DNA of 12,543 bases from the NCBI GenBank assembly GCA_051008975.1, contig JBPCXA010000115.1, positions 1 to 12,543 of the forward strand, given 5' to 3'. A model generated the notes under the pieces. That model ran no database searches. It had not been told where the DNA came from and saw nothing but the letters and a program-made list of their open reading frames with translations. Both the position numbers and the translations under genes were made by a program. Below are positions 1 through 6,004 of the stretch, in pieces (within the stretch, counting starts at the first letter, position 1; every line of letters begins with the position of its first letter). Source of the DNA: Persebacter sp051008975 (GTDB taxonomy: Bacteria; Pseudomonadota; Gammaproteobacteria; Tethybacterales; Persebacteraceae).

Positions 1-431
1 GCGGCGGGGTCGGGATCTTCATACAAAATATCGGAAACGCCGTCCCAGTTGCCGTCCGCCGCCACATCCGGACACGGCAGCGAAAAATAACGATAGGGAG
101 CCGCCAAAGCATCGCCGTCGTCAAACGCCAGCGCGCTAAATCTTCCGGCGCGGCTTTCCACCCGCAATCGCGGCGGCGCAAAAAGGGCATATTCCATCAG
201 GGCGCGCCGCGCCTCGTGCAAACTCGCCGATTTTTCCGCCTCCCCTTTCTGGTCGGCGTCGGTCGTCCGAAAAACCCATTCCGAAACGCCCCACAAACTG
301 AGCCCCAGCACCGTCAGCACCAGAAATAAAATATGAATGAAGCCGCGTTCGCGGAGACGGGGCGACCGCGCCGCACGTACGCCCCGCGCCCGCGACATCG
401 CCGAATTAAAAAATCCAGTCATCTTTCGCAT
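1..431 (-). CDS. Pilin-like (prepilin-type N-terminus) protein, 3' part outside window
   Basis: Read on the minus strand, an open frame starts at 431 or, more likely, at the ATG at 422 and is still open at the window edge. After a basic leader (residues 1-25 or so) comes RERGFIHILFLVLTVLGL, which resembles a prepilin-peptidase site (G|F) followed by a hydrophobic helix. Position +5 is Leu rather than the usual Glu. Downstream a segment ARRALMEYALF and a motif FSLPCPDVAADGNWDG resemble the conserved 'RxALxxYA...LPCPDxxxDG' region of pilin/pseudopilin-like secretory proteins. It would be an inner-membrane or pilus/type II secretion-type component. The 422 start is preferred because the 431 ATG lies inside a good -10 box (430-435). 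Family assignment is by motif only; an unrelated single-pass membrane protein is possible. Confidence 0.55.
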   Translation of the reverse strand, partial: MRKMTGFFNSAMSRARGVRAARSPRLRERGFIHILFLVLTVLGLSLWGVSEWVFRTTDADQKGEAEKSASLHEARRALMEYALFAPPRLRVESRAGRFSALAFDDGDALAAPYRYFSLPCPDVAADGNWDGVSDILYEDPDPA

Positions 432-459
432 TATATCACAAAACCGAAAAACATTGCAA
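430..459 (-). promoter_or_regulatory. Promoter of the pilin-like gene (extended -10, leaderless geometry)
   Basis: On the minus strand TTGCAA (459-454) lies 18 nt before TGA-TATAAT (438-430), a perfect -10 with the extended TG. Only 7 nt (GCGAAAG) separate the -10 from the ATG at 422, so transcription would begin at or within a base or so of the start codon. Confidence 0.6.
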
Positions 460-493
460 AAAAAATCCCCTTCCGTCAATTTTTTTAACCATT

Positions 494-509
494 ATTGTGC
501 AATTGTGCA
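494..509. repeat. Tandem 8-mer ATTGTGCA x2 upstream of the pilin-like gene
   Basis: Two perfect head-to-tail copies of ATTGTGCA lie in the A/T-rich spacer 432-573, about 35 bp upstream of the -35 box of the pilin-like gene. This is a possible regulator binding site. The rest of the spacer is A/T-rich with runs of T (minus strand) and no clear terminator for holC. Confidence 0.35.
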
Positions 510-573
510 AAAAAACACAATCCCGCCTTTCCGTTTTCGCCGGTTTTCGCCGCCGCCGATTCTCCGCCGCCGC

Positions 574-1008
574 CTATCCGTTTTTGTCCATTTCGTGCAA
601 ATCTATCGGATAACCGTGCGCCTCGTAAAATTTATAGCGCAGGCGCGCCGCCCGCATTTCCTGCGGACGATTCCCGGTAATGTCCGCCAGCGTCTCAAAC
701 CGCCCGAAAAACGGCGGCGCCTCCGCCCCCCACGACACCAGAACGCCCCCGCAATCCCAATCCGGCGGCGGTTCGGCGGTCGCCACCACCGCCGGCGAAT
801 CCGCCGCCGCATCGCTTTCCGCCCGCGCGTGCGGCAAAAACTCCGCCGCCGACGCCGTCCATAAATAATTGTCCACCCGCTCCGCCTCCGCCTCGTCGGG
901 GACGAAAATAAACGCCCGCATCCCGCGCGGCAAAATCTTGCGCGACAGCAAATGATACAAAAGCCGCAGCCGGTCGGCCGCCCGCACATACATCCGCACC
1001 TGCGTCAT
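574..1008 (-). CDS. holC: DNA polymerase III subunit chi
   Basis: The 144-residue product matches HolC in length (E. coli chi is 147 aa) and in pattern. It has an N-terminal segment with YHLLSRKILPRGMRAFIFV, the motif 'DEAEAERVDNYLWT' (residues 38-51) matching the family's 'D.eqAe.LDe.LWt', then 'AAEFLPHA', and a C-terminal 'RLRYKFYEAHG'. Chi joins psi in the clamp-loader complex and links the holoenzyme to single-strand binding protein at the fork. It starts one base after the pepA stop (GGTGGTGAAATG), so it is translationally coupled to pepA, an order common in gamma- and beta-proteobacteria. In many genomes valS follows holC; here the next gene is a pilin-like one with its own promoter. 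The alternative frame over the same stretch is an Arg-rich shadow. Confidence 0.9.
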   Translation of the reverse strand: MTQVRMYVRAADRLRLLYHLLSRKILPRGMRAFIFVPDEAEAERVDNYLWTASAAEFLPHARAESDAAADSPAVVATAEPPPDWDCGGVLVSWGAEAPPFFGRFETLADITGNRPQEMRAARLRYKFYEAHGYPIDLHEMDKNG

Positions 1009-1009
1009 T

Positions 1010-2431
1010 TCACCACCCGGCGCGGCGCATCAAAAAATGCGCCAGCAACGACGCCGGGCGGCCGGTCGCGCGCTTTTTCGGAGTCCACGCGCTGCCGGCG
1101 ACGTCCAAATGCGCCCACGAATCGCAGGCGATAAAATGCGACAAAAAACACGCGGCGGTCGTAGCGCCGCCCTCCCGCCCGCCGATATTCGCCAAATCGG
1201 CGTAGTCGGTCTTCAATTGCCGGTCGTATTTTCCGCCCAGCGGCAGCCGCCAGCAGACATCGCCGCAAACCTCCCCCGCCGCCGTCAATTCGGCGGCGAG
1301 ATCGTCGCGGCGGCTCATTATCCCGCTGAAATGCCGCCCCAGCGCGATCACGCACGCGCCGGTCAGCGTCGCCACATCCACCGCCGCCGCCGGTTTGTAG
1401 CGGGCGCAATACGACAGCGCGTCCGCCAAAATCAGCCGCCCCTCGGCGTCCGTATTCAGCACCTCAATCGTTTTTCCGTTCATCGCGCGCACAACGTCGC
1501 CGGGTTTTAACGCCGCGCCGTCCGGCATGTTTTCGCACGCCGGCACGACGGCGACGACATTTAACGGCAGCCGCGCCCGCGCGCACGCCAGCACCGCCCC
1601 GAACACCGCCGCCGCGCCGGACATGTCAAACTTCATTTCGTCCATCGCCGCCCCCGGCTTCAACGACACGCCGCCGGAATCAAAAGTTACGCCTTTCCCG
1701 ACCAGCGCGACCGGCGCGCCCTCGCCGCCTTTATAGTGCATCACGATCATTTTCGGCGGCTGCGTCGAACCTTGCGCCACCGCCAAAAACGCGCCCATTT
1801 TTAGCGCGCGCAACTGTTTTTCGTCCAGCACCCGCGTTTGCACGGAAGAAAACTCCCGCGCCATTCGCCGCGCCGTCCGCGCCAAAAAAGACGGCGTACA
1901 AACATTCCCCGGCTGCTCCGCCAGATGCCGCGCCAATCGCACGCCCTCCCCGACCGCCGCCCCGCGGGAAACGACTTCCGGCGGCAACTTCCGCGAATGC
2001 GAATAAAACCGCATTTGTTTCGCAAACACGGACGGAGACGCCGCGCCGAAATGATAGCGATACGCCCCCCCCGCCGCCGCCGAAACGACCGCGGCGGGAT
2101 GTTCGTCGCAGCATACCGTCAGCGATTCCGCCTTGCCGATTCCGCCGACCGCGTCGCCGACGGCGGCGGCGACTTCGGCGGCGCCGCCGTCCCCGCATCC
2201 GACGAGCATGACGCGCCGGTAGGCGAATTGCGGCGAATGCAAAACGACGGTTTCGCCGGCGGCGGCGCGAAATCCGCCCTCCGCCGCCGCCGAAATCAAT
2301 CCGCCGCACGCGCGGTCGGCGGCGCGCATCGGCGGCGAAAACACCGCCGCGCCGTCTTTGGACACCGCCGGCAACAGCAGAATGTCGCCCTTGTCCGCTA
2401 AAATATCGCCGTCCGACAATGAAACCCGCAT
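1010..2431 (-). CDS. pepA: Cytosol (leucyl) aminopeptidase, M17 family
   Basis: The 473-residue protein is a two-zinc (or manganese) cytosolic aminopeptidase that removes N-terminal residues from peptides. In some gamma-proteobacteria PepA also binds DNA in Xer recombination and carAB control; that role cannot be judged here. Ligands predicted by alignment to E. coli PepA are all present: K246 and D251 (GKGVTFDSGG), D269 (KFDMSGAA), D328 and E330 (NTDAEGR). The catalytic K258 (SLKPG) and R332 are also present. The N-terminal macro-like domain covers about residues 1-140. The ATG at 2431 is chosen over the in-frame ATG at 2482 because AAGGGG (2443-2438) sits 6 nt before it, and because the upstream start would lie ahead of the -10 box at 2474-2479. 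It is divergent from lptF and coupled to holC. Confidence 0.95.
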   Translation of the reverse strand: MRVSLSDGDILADKGDILLLPAVSKDGAAVFSPPMRAADRACGGLISAAAEGGFRAAAGETVVLHSPQFAYRRVMLVGCGDGGAAEVAAAVGDAVGGIGKAESLTVCCDEHPAAVVSAAAGGAYRYHFGAASPSVFAKQMRFYSHSRKLPPEVVSRGAAVGEGVRLARHLAEQPGNVCTPSFLARTARRMAREFSSVQTRVLDEKQLRALKMGAFLAVAQGSTQPPKMIVMHYKGGEGAPVALVGKGVTFDSGGVSLKPGAAMDEMKFDMSGAAAVFGAVLACARARLPLNVVAVVPACENMPDGAALKPGDVVRAMNGKTIEVLNTDAEGRLILADALSYCARYKPAAAVDVATLTGACVIALGRHFSGIMSRRDDLAAELTAAGEVCGDVCWRLPLGGKYDRQLKTDYADLANIGGREGGATTAACFLSHFIACDSWAHLDVAGSAWTPKKRATGRPASLLAHFLMRRAGW

Positions 2432-2473
2432 CGCCCGCCCCTTTCGTCCGAACGCCGCATCCGGCGCGCGGCA

Positions 2474-2479
2474 ATTATA
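2474..2479 (-). promoter_or_regulatory. pepA-holC promoter -10 box
   Basis: A perfect TATAAT on the minus strand lies 42 nt before the pepA ATG, giving a leader of about 35 nt that contains the AAGGGG ribosome binding site. I see no good -35 hexamer at 17-18 nt upstream. Confidence 0.45.
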
Positions 2480-2525
2480 CACGCGCCATCGCCGCGCCGG
2501 ACGCGCCGCGTTTTTTTTATAAAGA

Positions 2526-2563
2526 CGGCGGCGGCGGTTTCGGAAAACGCGTCGCCGCCGCCG
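2526..2563 (+). promoter_or_regulatory. GC-rich stem-loop in the lptF upstream region
   Basis: CGGCGGCGGCG (2526-2536) is followed after 16 nt by its exact reverse complement (2553-2563), an 11-bp all-G/C stem. If transcription of lptF starts near a weak TATAAA at 2518-2523, this hairpin lies in its 5' leader. (CGG)n runs are frequent in this genome, so it may be a by-product of base composition. Confidence 0.35.
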
Positions 2564-2574
2564 ATTCCGTTTTG

Positions 2575-2592
2575 CAAAAACGCGCGTTTTTG
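2575..2592. repeat. 18-bp perfect palindrome just before the lptF start
   Basis: CAAAAACGCGCGTTTTTG is its own reverse complement and ends at the first G of the weak GGAAA ribosome binding site (2592-2596) of lptF. It could act as an operator for a dimeric regulator or as a hairpin that affects lptF translation. No function can be assigned from sequence alone. Confidence 0.4.
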
Positions 2593-2600
2593 GAAATCCG

Positions 2601-3641
2601 ATGATTTATCGCCGCGCGCACATCGCCGACTGCGCGCGCCACATGGGCGCGGTATTTCCGGCGGCGTTGATTGTCGGCGGGCTGATTTTTTTGTCGCGCC
2701 TACTCGCCGAAACCGTCGCGGACGCGCTGCCGGTGTCTTCGGTGTGGCAATTTCTCGCGCTGGCGTTAATTAAATATATGCCGCAGCTCCTCGTCGTTTC
2801 GCTCTTCGCCGGCGCGCTGCTGGCGGTGGAGCGTTCGTTCCGGCAGCGCGAAATGGCGGCGTGGTTCGCCGCCGGAATCGGTCTGCGACATTTCGTCCTG
2901 CCCGGCGTGATGTTCGCCCTGCCGGTAATTTTCGCCGTGGCGCTGCTGTCGTGCGCGCTGTCGCCGTGGTCGGTGCGCGCCGCCGATACGCTGCGCGCGC
3001 AACTGACCGGCGATTTGGACCCGCGCAACATCCGCCCCGGCGAATTCGGAGTCGTCCCCGGCGGCGCCTATACTTATTTTTTCAGCGGCGGCGGCGGACA
3101 AGAATCCGAAAAATCCCTTAATGTTTTCGTCGCCGGCGAGGACGACGAGGCGCGCGAAATTATCTCGGCGCGCGCCGCCTACCGCGCGCGGGACGAACGG
3201 GACGATTTTATTTCGCTGGAAAACGGCGCGTTCTACCGTCTGCCGAAAAACGGCGAAGACGCGCCGGAAATCGTCTCGTTCGCGCGGATGGACATTTATC
3301 CGCCGTCGCCGGAGGTGCGCGCCGTCCGCCCGCGCGGCGCGGCGTTTTCCGACCTGCGGTGGGACGACCCGCGCGCGCGCACCGAAATCGTGTGGCGCAT
3401 CAACCAGCCGCTGGCGGCGTTGTTTTTCGCGCTGCTCGCGCCGATGCTGGGCGGCGCGTTCGCGCGCGGGCGGCGGCACGGATTTATGGCCGCGCTGCTG
3501 CTGTTCGTGATTCATCTCAATCTGATGTATTTCGCGCGCGACCAAATGGCCGCCGGACTGCATTTTATTCCGGCGATGCTGCTCGCGCCGGGGACGGTGT
3601 TCGCGGCGGCGCTTTTGCTGCGGCGCGCGCCGACGCGGTAA
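2601..3641 (+). CDS. lptF: LPS export ABC transporter permease LptF
   Basis: The 346-residue protein is an LptF/LptG-family permease. With LptG and two LptB ATPases it extracts lipopolysaccharide from the inner membrane and passes it to LptC. Three N-terminal membrane helices (about residues 15-35, 50-72, 95-118) are followed by a periplasmic beta-jellyroll (about 125-260) and three C-terminal helices (about 265-340). Recognisable family segments are 'ERSFRQREMAAWFAAGI' (the cytoplasmic coupling region, cf. 'ltrLyresEitvmracGls' in the family), 'LSPWSVRAAD', and 'ARTEIVWRINQPLAALFFALLA', which matches 'aRaEl.WRi..p'. The ATG at 2601 has a weak GGAAA site. Its stop overlaps the lptG start by one base (TAATG). 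It is divergent from pepA, a widespread arrangement in proteobacteria. Confidence 0.93.
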   Translation: MIYRRAHIADCARHMGAVFPAALIVGGLIFLSRLLAETVADALPVSSVWQFLALALIKYMPQLLVVSLFAGALLAVERSFRQREMAAWFAAGIGLRHFVLPGVMFALPVIFAVALLSCALSPWSVRAADTLRAQLTGDLDPRNIRPGEFGVVPGGAYTYFFSGGGGQESEKSLNVFVAGEDDEAREIISARAAYRARDERDDFISLENGAFYRLPKNGEDAPEIVSFARMDIYPPSPEVRAVRPRGAAFSDLRWDDPRARTEIVWRINQPLAALFFALLAPMLGGAFARGRRHGFMAALLLFVIHLNLMYFARDQMAAGLHFIPAMLLAPGTVFAAALLLRRAPTR

Positions 3642-4642
3642 TGCCGATTCTCGCGCGTTATTTCTTCCGCCGCGTCGGCGCGGCGATCGCGCTGCTGTGG
3701 CTGGGGCTGACCGCGCTCGTGGCGACTCTGCAATTGATCGCCGAAGCCGACAGGCACGATTTCGCCGCCGCCGCCCTGCTGGCGCTGCTGCAAACGCCGC
3801 GATTGGCGATGGAAACGCTGCCGTTCGCCTGCGCCATCGCCGCCGCCGCCGCGCTGCAAAGAATGGAGGAAAACCGCGAATTGCGGACGATGCGCGCCGC
3901 CGGACTGTCGCCGGCGCGCGCCGCGCTATTCGCCGGCGGCGGCGGAATTATTTTCGCCGCGGCGCTGCTGGCGGTCGGGGAACTGCTTTTGGAACCGTCC
4001 GAATCGCTGGCGCGGGCGGTCAAAAACGCCCCGGCGGCGAAGGGCGAAGTGTGGCTGCACCACGAAGGCGCGTTTTTCTACGCCGCGCAAATCGCCCCCG
4101 GCGGAAATATGCGCGGCGTCGCCGTATATGTCCCGCAAAAAAACGCGATGCGAATCGTCGCCGCCGCGACCGCGCGGCAACGCGGCGACAAATGGCGTCT
4201 GACGGACGGCGAAGAAACGACGCTTTCCGAAGACGGCGTCCGCGCCGAATCGTTCGCCGCGCGCGAATGGGATTTTCCGCCGCCCGCCGCGGCGTTGCTG
4301 GCGGTGCTGCGCCGTCCGCGCGAAATGTCGGCGCGCGCGCTGGCGGACGCCTCGCAGGAATTGCGCGAAGGCGGCGCCCGTTTCTCGGTCGCGCTGTGGC
4401 GGCGTCTGGCGGGAATCGCCGCCGTGCCATTGCTGGCGGCGTGCGCGGTATGGAGCGTCGGACTGCGCCGCCGCGTGACGACGGCGGTATTGTCGGCGAC
4501 CGGACTCGTCGGTGCGTATTATTTTGCGGCGATTATTTTCGCGCAAATCGCGCTCTTGCTGCAGACGCCGTCCTTGGCCGCCGCGCCGCTTTTGCTGCCC
4601 GCCGCCGCCCTCGCCGTCGCGGTCAAACGCCGGTTCATATAA
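3641..4642 (+). CDS. lptG: LPS export ABC transporter permease LptG
   Basis: The 333-residue partner of LptF has the same architecture: N-terminal helices (MPILARYFFRRVGAAIALLW onward), 'LQRMEENRELRTMRAAGLSP' as the cytoplasmic coupling segment, a periplasmic jellyroll domain, and C-terminal helices starting at 'FSVALWRRLAGIAAVPLLAA', which corresponds to the conserved 'y..al.rKi..Pl'. The start at 3641 overlaps the lptF stop (TAATG), implying translational coupling and one-to-one synthesis, as expected for a heterodimer. The frame is open upstream to 3359, but that extension is a shadow of lptF. A few more residues than usual are Ala, in line with the genome's bias. It converges on engB across a 227-bp repeat-bearing spacer. 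Confidence 0.92.
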   Translation: MPILARYFFRRVGAAIALLWLGLTALVATLQLIAEADRHDFAAAALLALLQTPRLAMETLPFACAIAAAAALQRMEENRELRTMRAAGLSPARAALFAGGGGIIFAAALLAVGELLLEPSESLARAVKNAPAAKGEVWLHHEGAFFYAAQIAPGGNMRGVAVYVPQKNAMRIVAAATARQRGDKWRLTDGEETTLSEDGVRAESFAAREWDFPPPAAALLAVLRRPREMSARALADASQELREGGARFSVALWRRLAGIAAVPLLAACAVWSVGLRRRVTTAVLSATGLVGAYYFAAIIFAQIALLLQTPSLAAAPLLLPAAALAVAVKRRFI

Positions 4643-4650
4643 CGAACTCC

Positions 4651-4684
4651 GCGCGTCGTTTTATGAACAAATAAAATATCGCGC
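4651..4684. terminator. Possible bidirectional hairpin after lptG
   Basis: GCGCG (4651-4655) pairs with CGCGC (4680-4684), and TTTTAT (4659-4664) with ATAAAA (4671-4676), around a GAACAA loop, with a 3x3 internal mismatch. It starts 9 nt after the lptG stop. The A/T arms give U-rich stretches on both strands, but it lacks the usual trailing T-run after a GC stem, so terminator function is uncertain. Confidence 0.35.
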
Positions 4685-4851
4685 GCGAAAATTCCGCTTT
4701 ATCCGATTCCGCGAACATTTTTTTGTCAACAAAACAAACGCGCACATAAAACACCGACGCGGCGAACGTTCCAAAACACAATATCGCGCGCAAAATTTTA
4801 TCTTTCCAATTCCGCGAACATTTTTTTTATTAATAAAACAAACGCGCGCGC
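4676..4851. repeat. Two diverged direct repeats, ~104-bp period, with A/T palindromes
   Basis: Copy A (4676-4746) and copy B (4781-4851) align over about 70 bp. Shared blocks are ATATCGCGCGC (4676 and 4781), ATTCCGCGAACATTTTTTT (4706 and 4809) and AAAACAAACGCGC (4731 and 4835). Each copy carries an A/T inverted repeat: TTTTGT-CA-ACAAAA (4721-4734) and TTTTATTAATAAAA (4825-4838, perfect). A third inverted repeat, TTTTAT...ATAAAA, lies at 4659-4676. The spacer between lptG and engB holds no gene that I can support. Confidence 0.6.
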
Positions 4852-4869
4852 ACAAAAGTGTCGGCGGCG

Positions 4870-5445
4870 TTATTGCGACGGGGCTTCGAAAAAACCGGCG
4901 ATGATTTCCCGCGCCTCGCAAACGCCGTCTTTTTTTAGCGCGGAAAACGGCAGCGCGCGCGCGGACGGCGCATATTCGGCGAGTTGTTCGCGGGCGTCGA
5001 CGACGCATCGCCGCGCGCGGTCGCGGTTGAGTTTGTCGATTTTATTCATCAGCACCAGCGCGGGCAGTCCGTCCGCGAGCGCGAGAAGGGCGGCGTCCCG
5101 TTCGCCGAGTCCGCGGCGGCAGTCCGCCACCAGCACCGCCCCGACGATTTGCGGCGCGCGCAAAAAACGCGTGATGCGCGCCCCCCACAAACGCCGTTCG
5201 CCGCGCGAAACCGCCGCATAGCCGTAGCCGGGCAAATCGGCGAACACCCGCCCGCCCGCCAGTTCGAACAAATTGATCATCCGCGTGCGTCCCGGCGCTT
5301 TCGCGGCGCGCGCGAATCGTCCGCCGCACAGCGCGTTCAGCGCGCTGGATTTTCCGGCGTTGGAGCGCCCGGCGAACACCACCGCCGGCGCGGCGTCCGC
5401 CGCCGTCCATCCCGACCGCAAAAACCGCGGATTGCAAAAATTCAT
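4870..5445 (-). CDS. engB: Ribosome biogenesis GTP-binding protein EngB (YihA/YsxC)
   Basis: The 191-residue protein is a TrmE-Era-EngA-EngB-type GTPase needed for late assembly of the 50S subunit and usually essential. All G motifs are present: G1 GRSNAGKSS (26-34), G2 threonine in 'PGRTRMIN' (51-58), G3 DLPGYGYA (70-77), G4 NKIDK (134-138) and G5 in 'SALKKDG' (168-174). The N-terminus 'MNFCNPRFLRSGW' is the usual short lead-in to the G domain and fixes the start at 5445; the frame is open to 5547, but that extension would overlap the promoters. An extended -10 (TGGTACAAT) ends 9 nt before the ATG and there is no Shine-Dalgarno, so the mRNA may be leaderless. It is divergent from the DUF262-methyltransferase cassette. 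Confidence 0.94.
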   Translation of the reverse strand: MNFCNPRFLRSGWTAADAAPAVVFAGRSNAGKSSALNALCGGRFARAAKAPGRTRMINLFELAGGRVFADLPGYGYAAVSRGERRLWGARITRFLRAPQIVGAVLVADCRRGLGERDAALLALADGLPALVLMNKIDKLNRDRARRCVVDAREQLAEYAPSARALPFSALKKDGVCEAREIIAGFFEAPSQ

Positions 5446-5454
5446 CGCCGCCGC

Positions 5455-5463
5455 ATTGTACCA
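5455..5463 (-). promoter_or_regulatory. engB extended -10 promoter
   Basis: Minus-strand TGG-TACAAT occupies 5463-5455, 9 nt before the engB ATG. The same bases 5456-5460 also form part of the -35 of the opposite promoter, so the two probably compete for polymerase. Confidence 0.5.
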
Positions 5464-5486
5464 CCGCCCCGCCGCCGTGCTATACT
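5456..5486 (+). promoter_or_regulatory. Promoter of the DUF262-methyltransferase-endonuclease cassette
   Basis: TGC-TATACT (5478-5486) is an extended -10. TTGTAC (5456-5461) could be a -35 at a 19-nt spacing, slightly long. The transcript would start near 5493 and carry AGGAG (5510-5514), 7 nt before the ATG at 5522. This is the only clear cassette promoter; the two downstream genes are coupled to the first. Confidence 0.55.
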
Positions 5487-5521
5487 CCCGAAAATCCATT
5501 GTTGAGAAAAGGAGAACCGTC

Positions 5522-6004
5522 ATGCACTGCGAAACCAAAACCTTCACCGTCGCCCGTTTTTATCACGAGCGGGAGGCGTTTGACGTCTCGCCCGATTTTC
5601 AACGCGCGGACGTCTGGACTCGGGAAAAACGGCGTCTGTTTTTGGACTCGCTTTTCAACGGCTACGATTCGCCGAAAATATATCTGCGCGCGGTCGCGAT
5701 GCGGGACGACGAAACGCGGGACTACGCAATCGTGGACGGCAAGCAGCGGTTTCAATGCATTTGCGATTTTGTCGACGGCAAGATCGCGCTGTCTCCGGAA
5801 TTCAAGTTCCTCGGACACGGTTTCGCCGTCCGCCGGGAACCGTTTCCGAAAGGCGGCGACTTTTTCGCCGACTTGTCGCCGTTTTGGCGGGAGCAATTCA
5901 AATCGGCGACTTTGGATGTCGTCGTCATTCGCGACGCGGAAGAATGCAATTTGGGCGCGATGTTCACGCGGCTGAACGGCGGCGCGTCCTTGACGGGCGT
6001 ATGA
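5522..6004 (+). CDS. Short DUF262 (DGQQR-type, ParB/Srx-fold) protein
   Basis: The 160-residue protein has the hallmarks of the DUF262 N-terminal domain found in GmrSD-type and other defence proteins. These are 'SPDFQRADVW' (23-32, cf. P.yQR...W), 'DGKQR' (72-76, the DGQQR signature), 'FWREQFKSATLDVVVI' (121-136), and 'MFTRLNGGASLT' (147-158, cf. iF.RLNsGg.pL). In GmrS-like proteins this fold binds NTP and senses or cuts modified DNA. Here the protein stops right after RLNGG, where relatives continue with an 'E.RNA' segment and often an HNH (DUF1524) domain, so it is a minimal or truncated form. The start is set by AGGAG 7 nt upstream and by the domain beginning immediately. Its TGA overlaps the methyltransferase ATG (ATGA, 6001-6004). 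The methyltransferase frame is already open from 5755, so a one-base shift would fuse the two. Domain call is good; its role in the cassette is inferred. Confidence 0.75.
   Translation: MHCETKTFTVARFYHEREAFDVSPDFQRADVWTREKRRLFLDSLFNGYDSPKIYLRAVAMRDDETRDYAIVDGKQRFQCICDFVDGKIALSPEFKFLGHGFAVRREPFPKGGDFFADLSPFWREQFKSATLDVVVIRDAEECNLGAMFTRLNGGASLTGV

Noticed and set aside
432..573. Possible tRNA, small RNA or CRISPR-like repeats
   Set aside because: Only one 8-mer tandem pair and A/T-rich runs are present; no cloverleaf, no regular spacer-repeat series here or elsewhere in the window.
337..864. 175-codon plus-strand open frame rich in Arg and Pro
   Set aside because: It runs across the pilin-like gene start, the spacer and antisense to holC; composition is that of a shadow frame in GC-rich DNA and it has no recognisable domain.
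1005..1409. Minus-strand open frame inside pepA and other Arg-rich frames antisense to lptFG, the hydrolase and ubiA
   Set aside because: All mirror genuine genes with intact active-site motifs in another frame and show the Arg/Pro/Ala-rich composition of shadow frames.
4635..4821. Repeated minus-strand ATGTTCGCGGAA small frames (27 and 7 codons) in the lptG-engB spacer
   Set aside because: The second copy stops after seven codons and the first runs into lptG; conservation is of the DNA repeat, not of a peptide.
5755..6000. Upstream extension of the methyltransferase frame to 5755
   Set aside because: This part lies over the DUF262 coding region, which has clear protein motifs in its own frame; the translated extension has no domain. 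The ATG at 6001 with the ATGA coupling is preferred.
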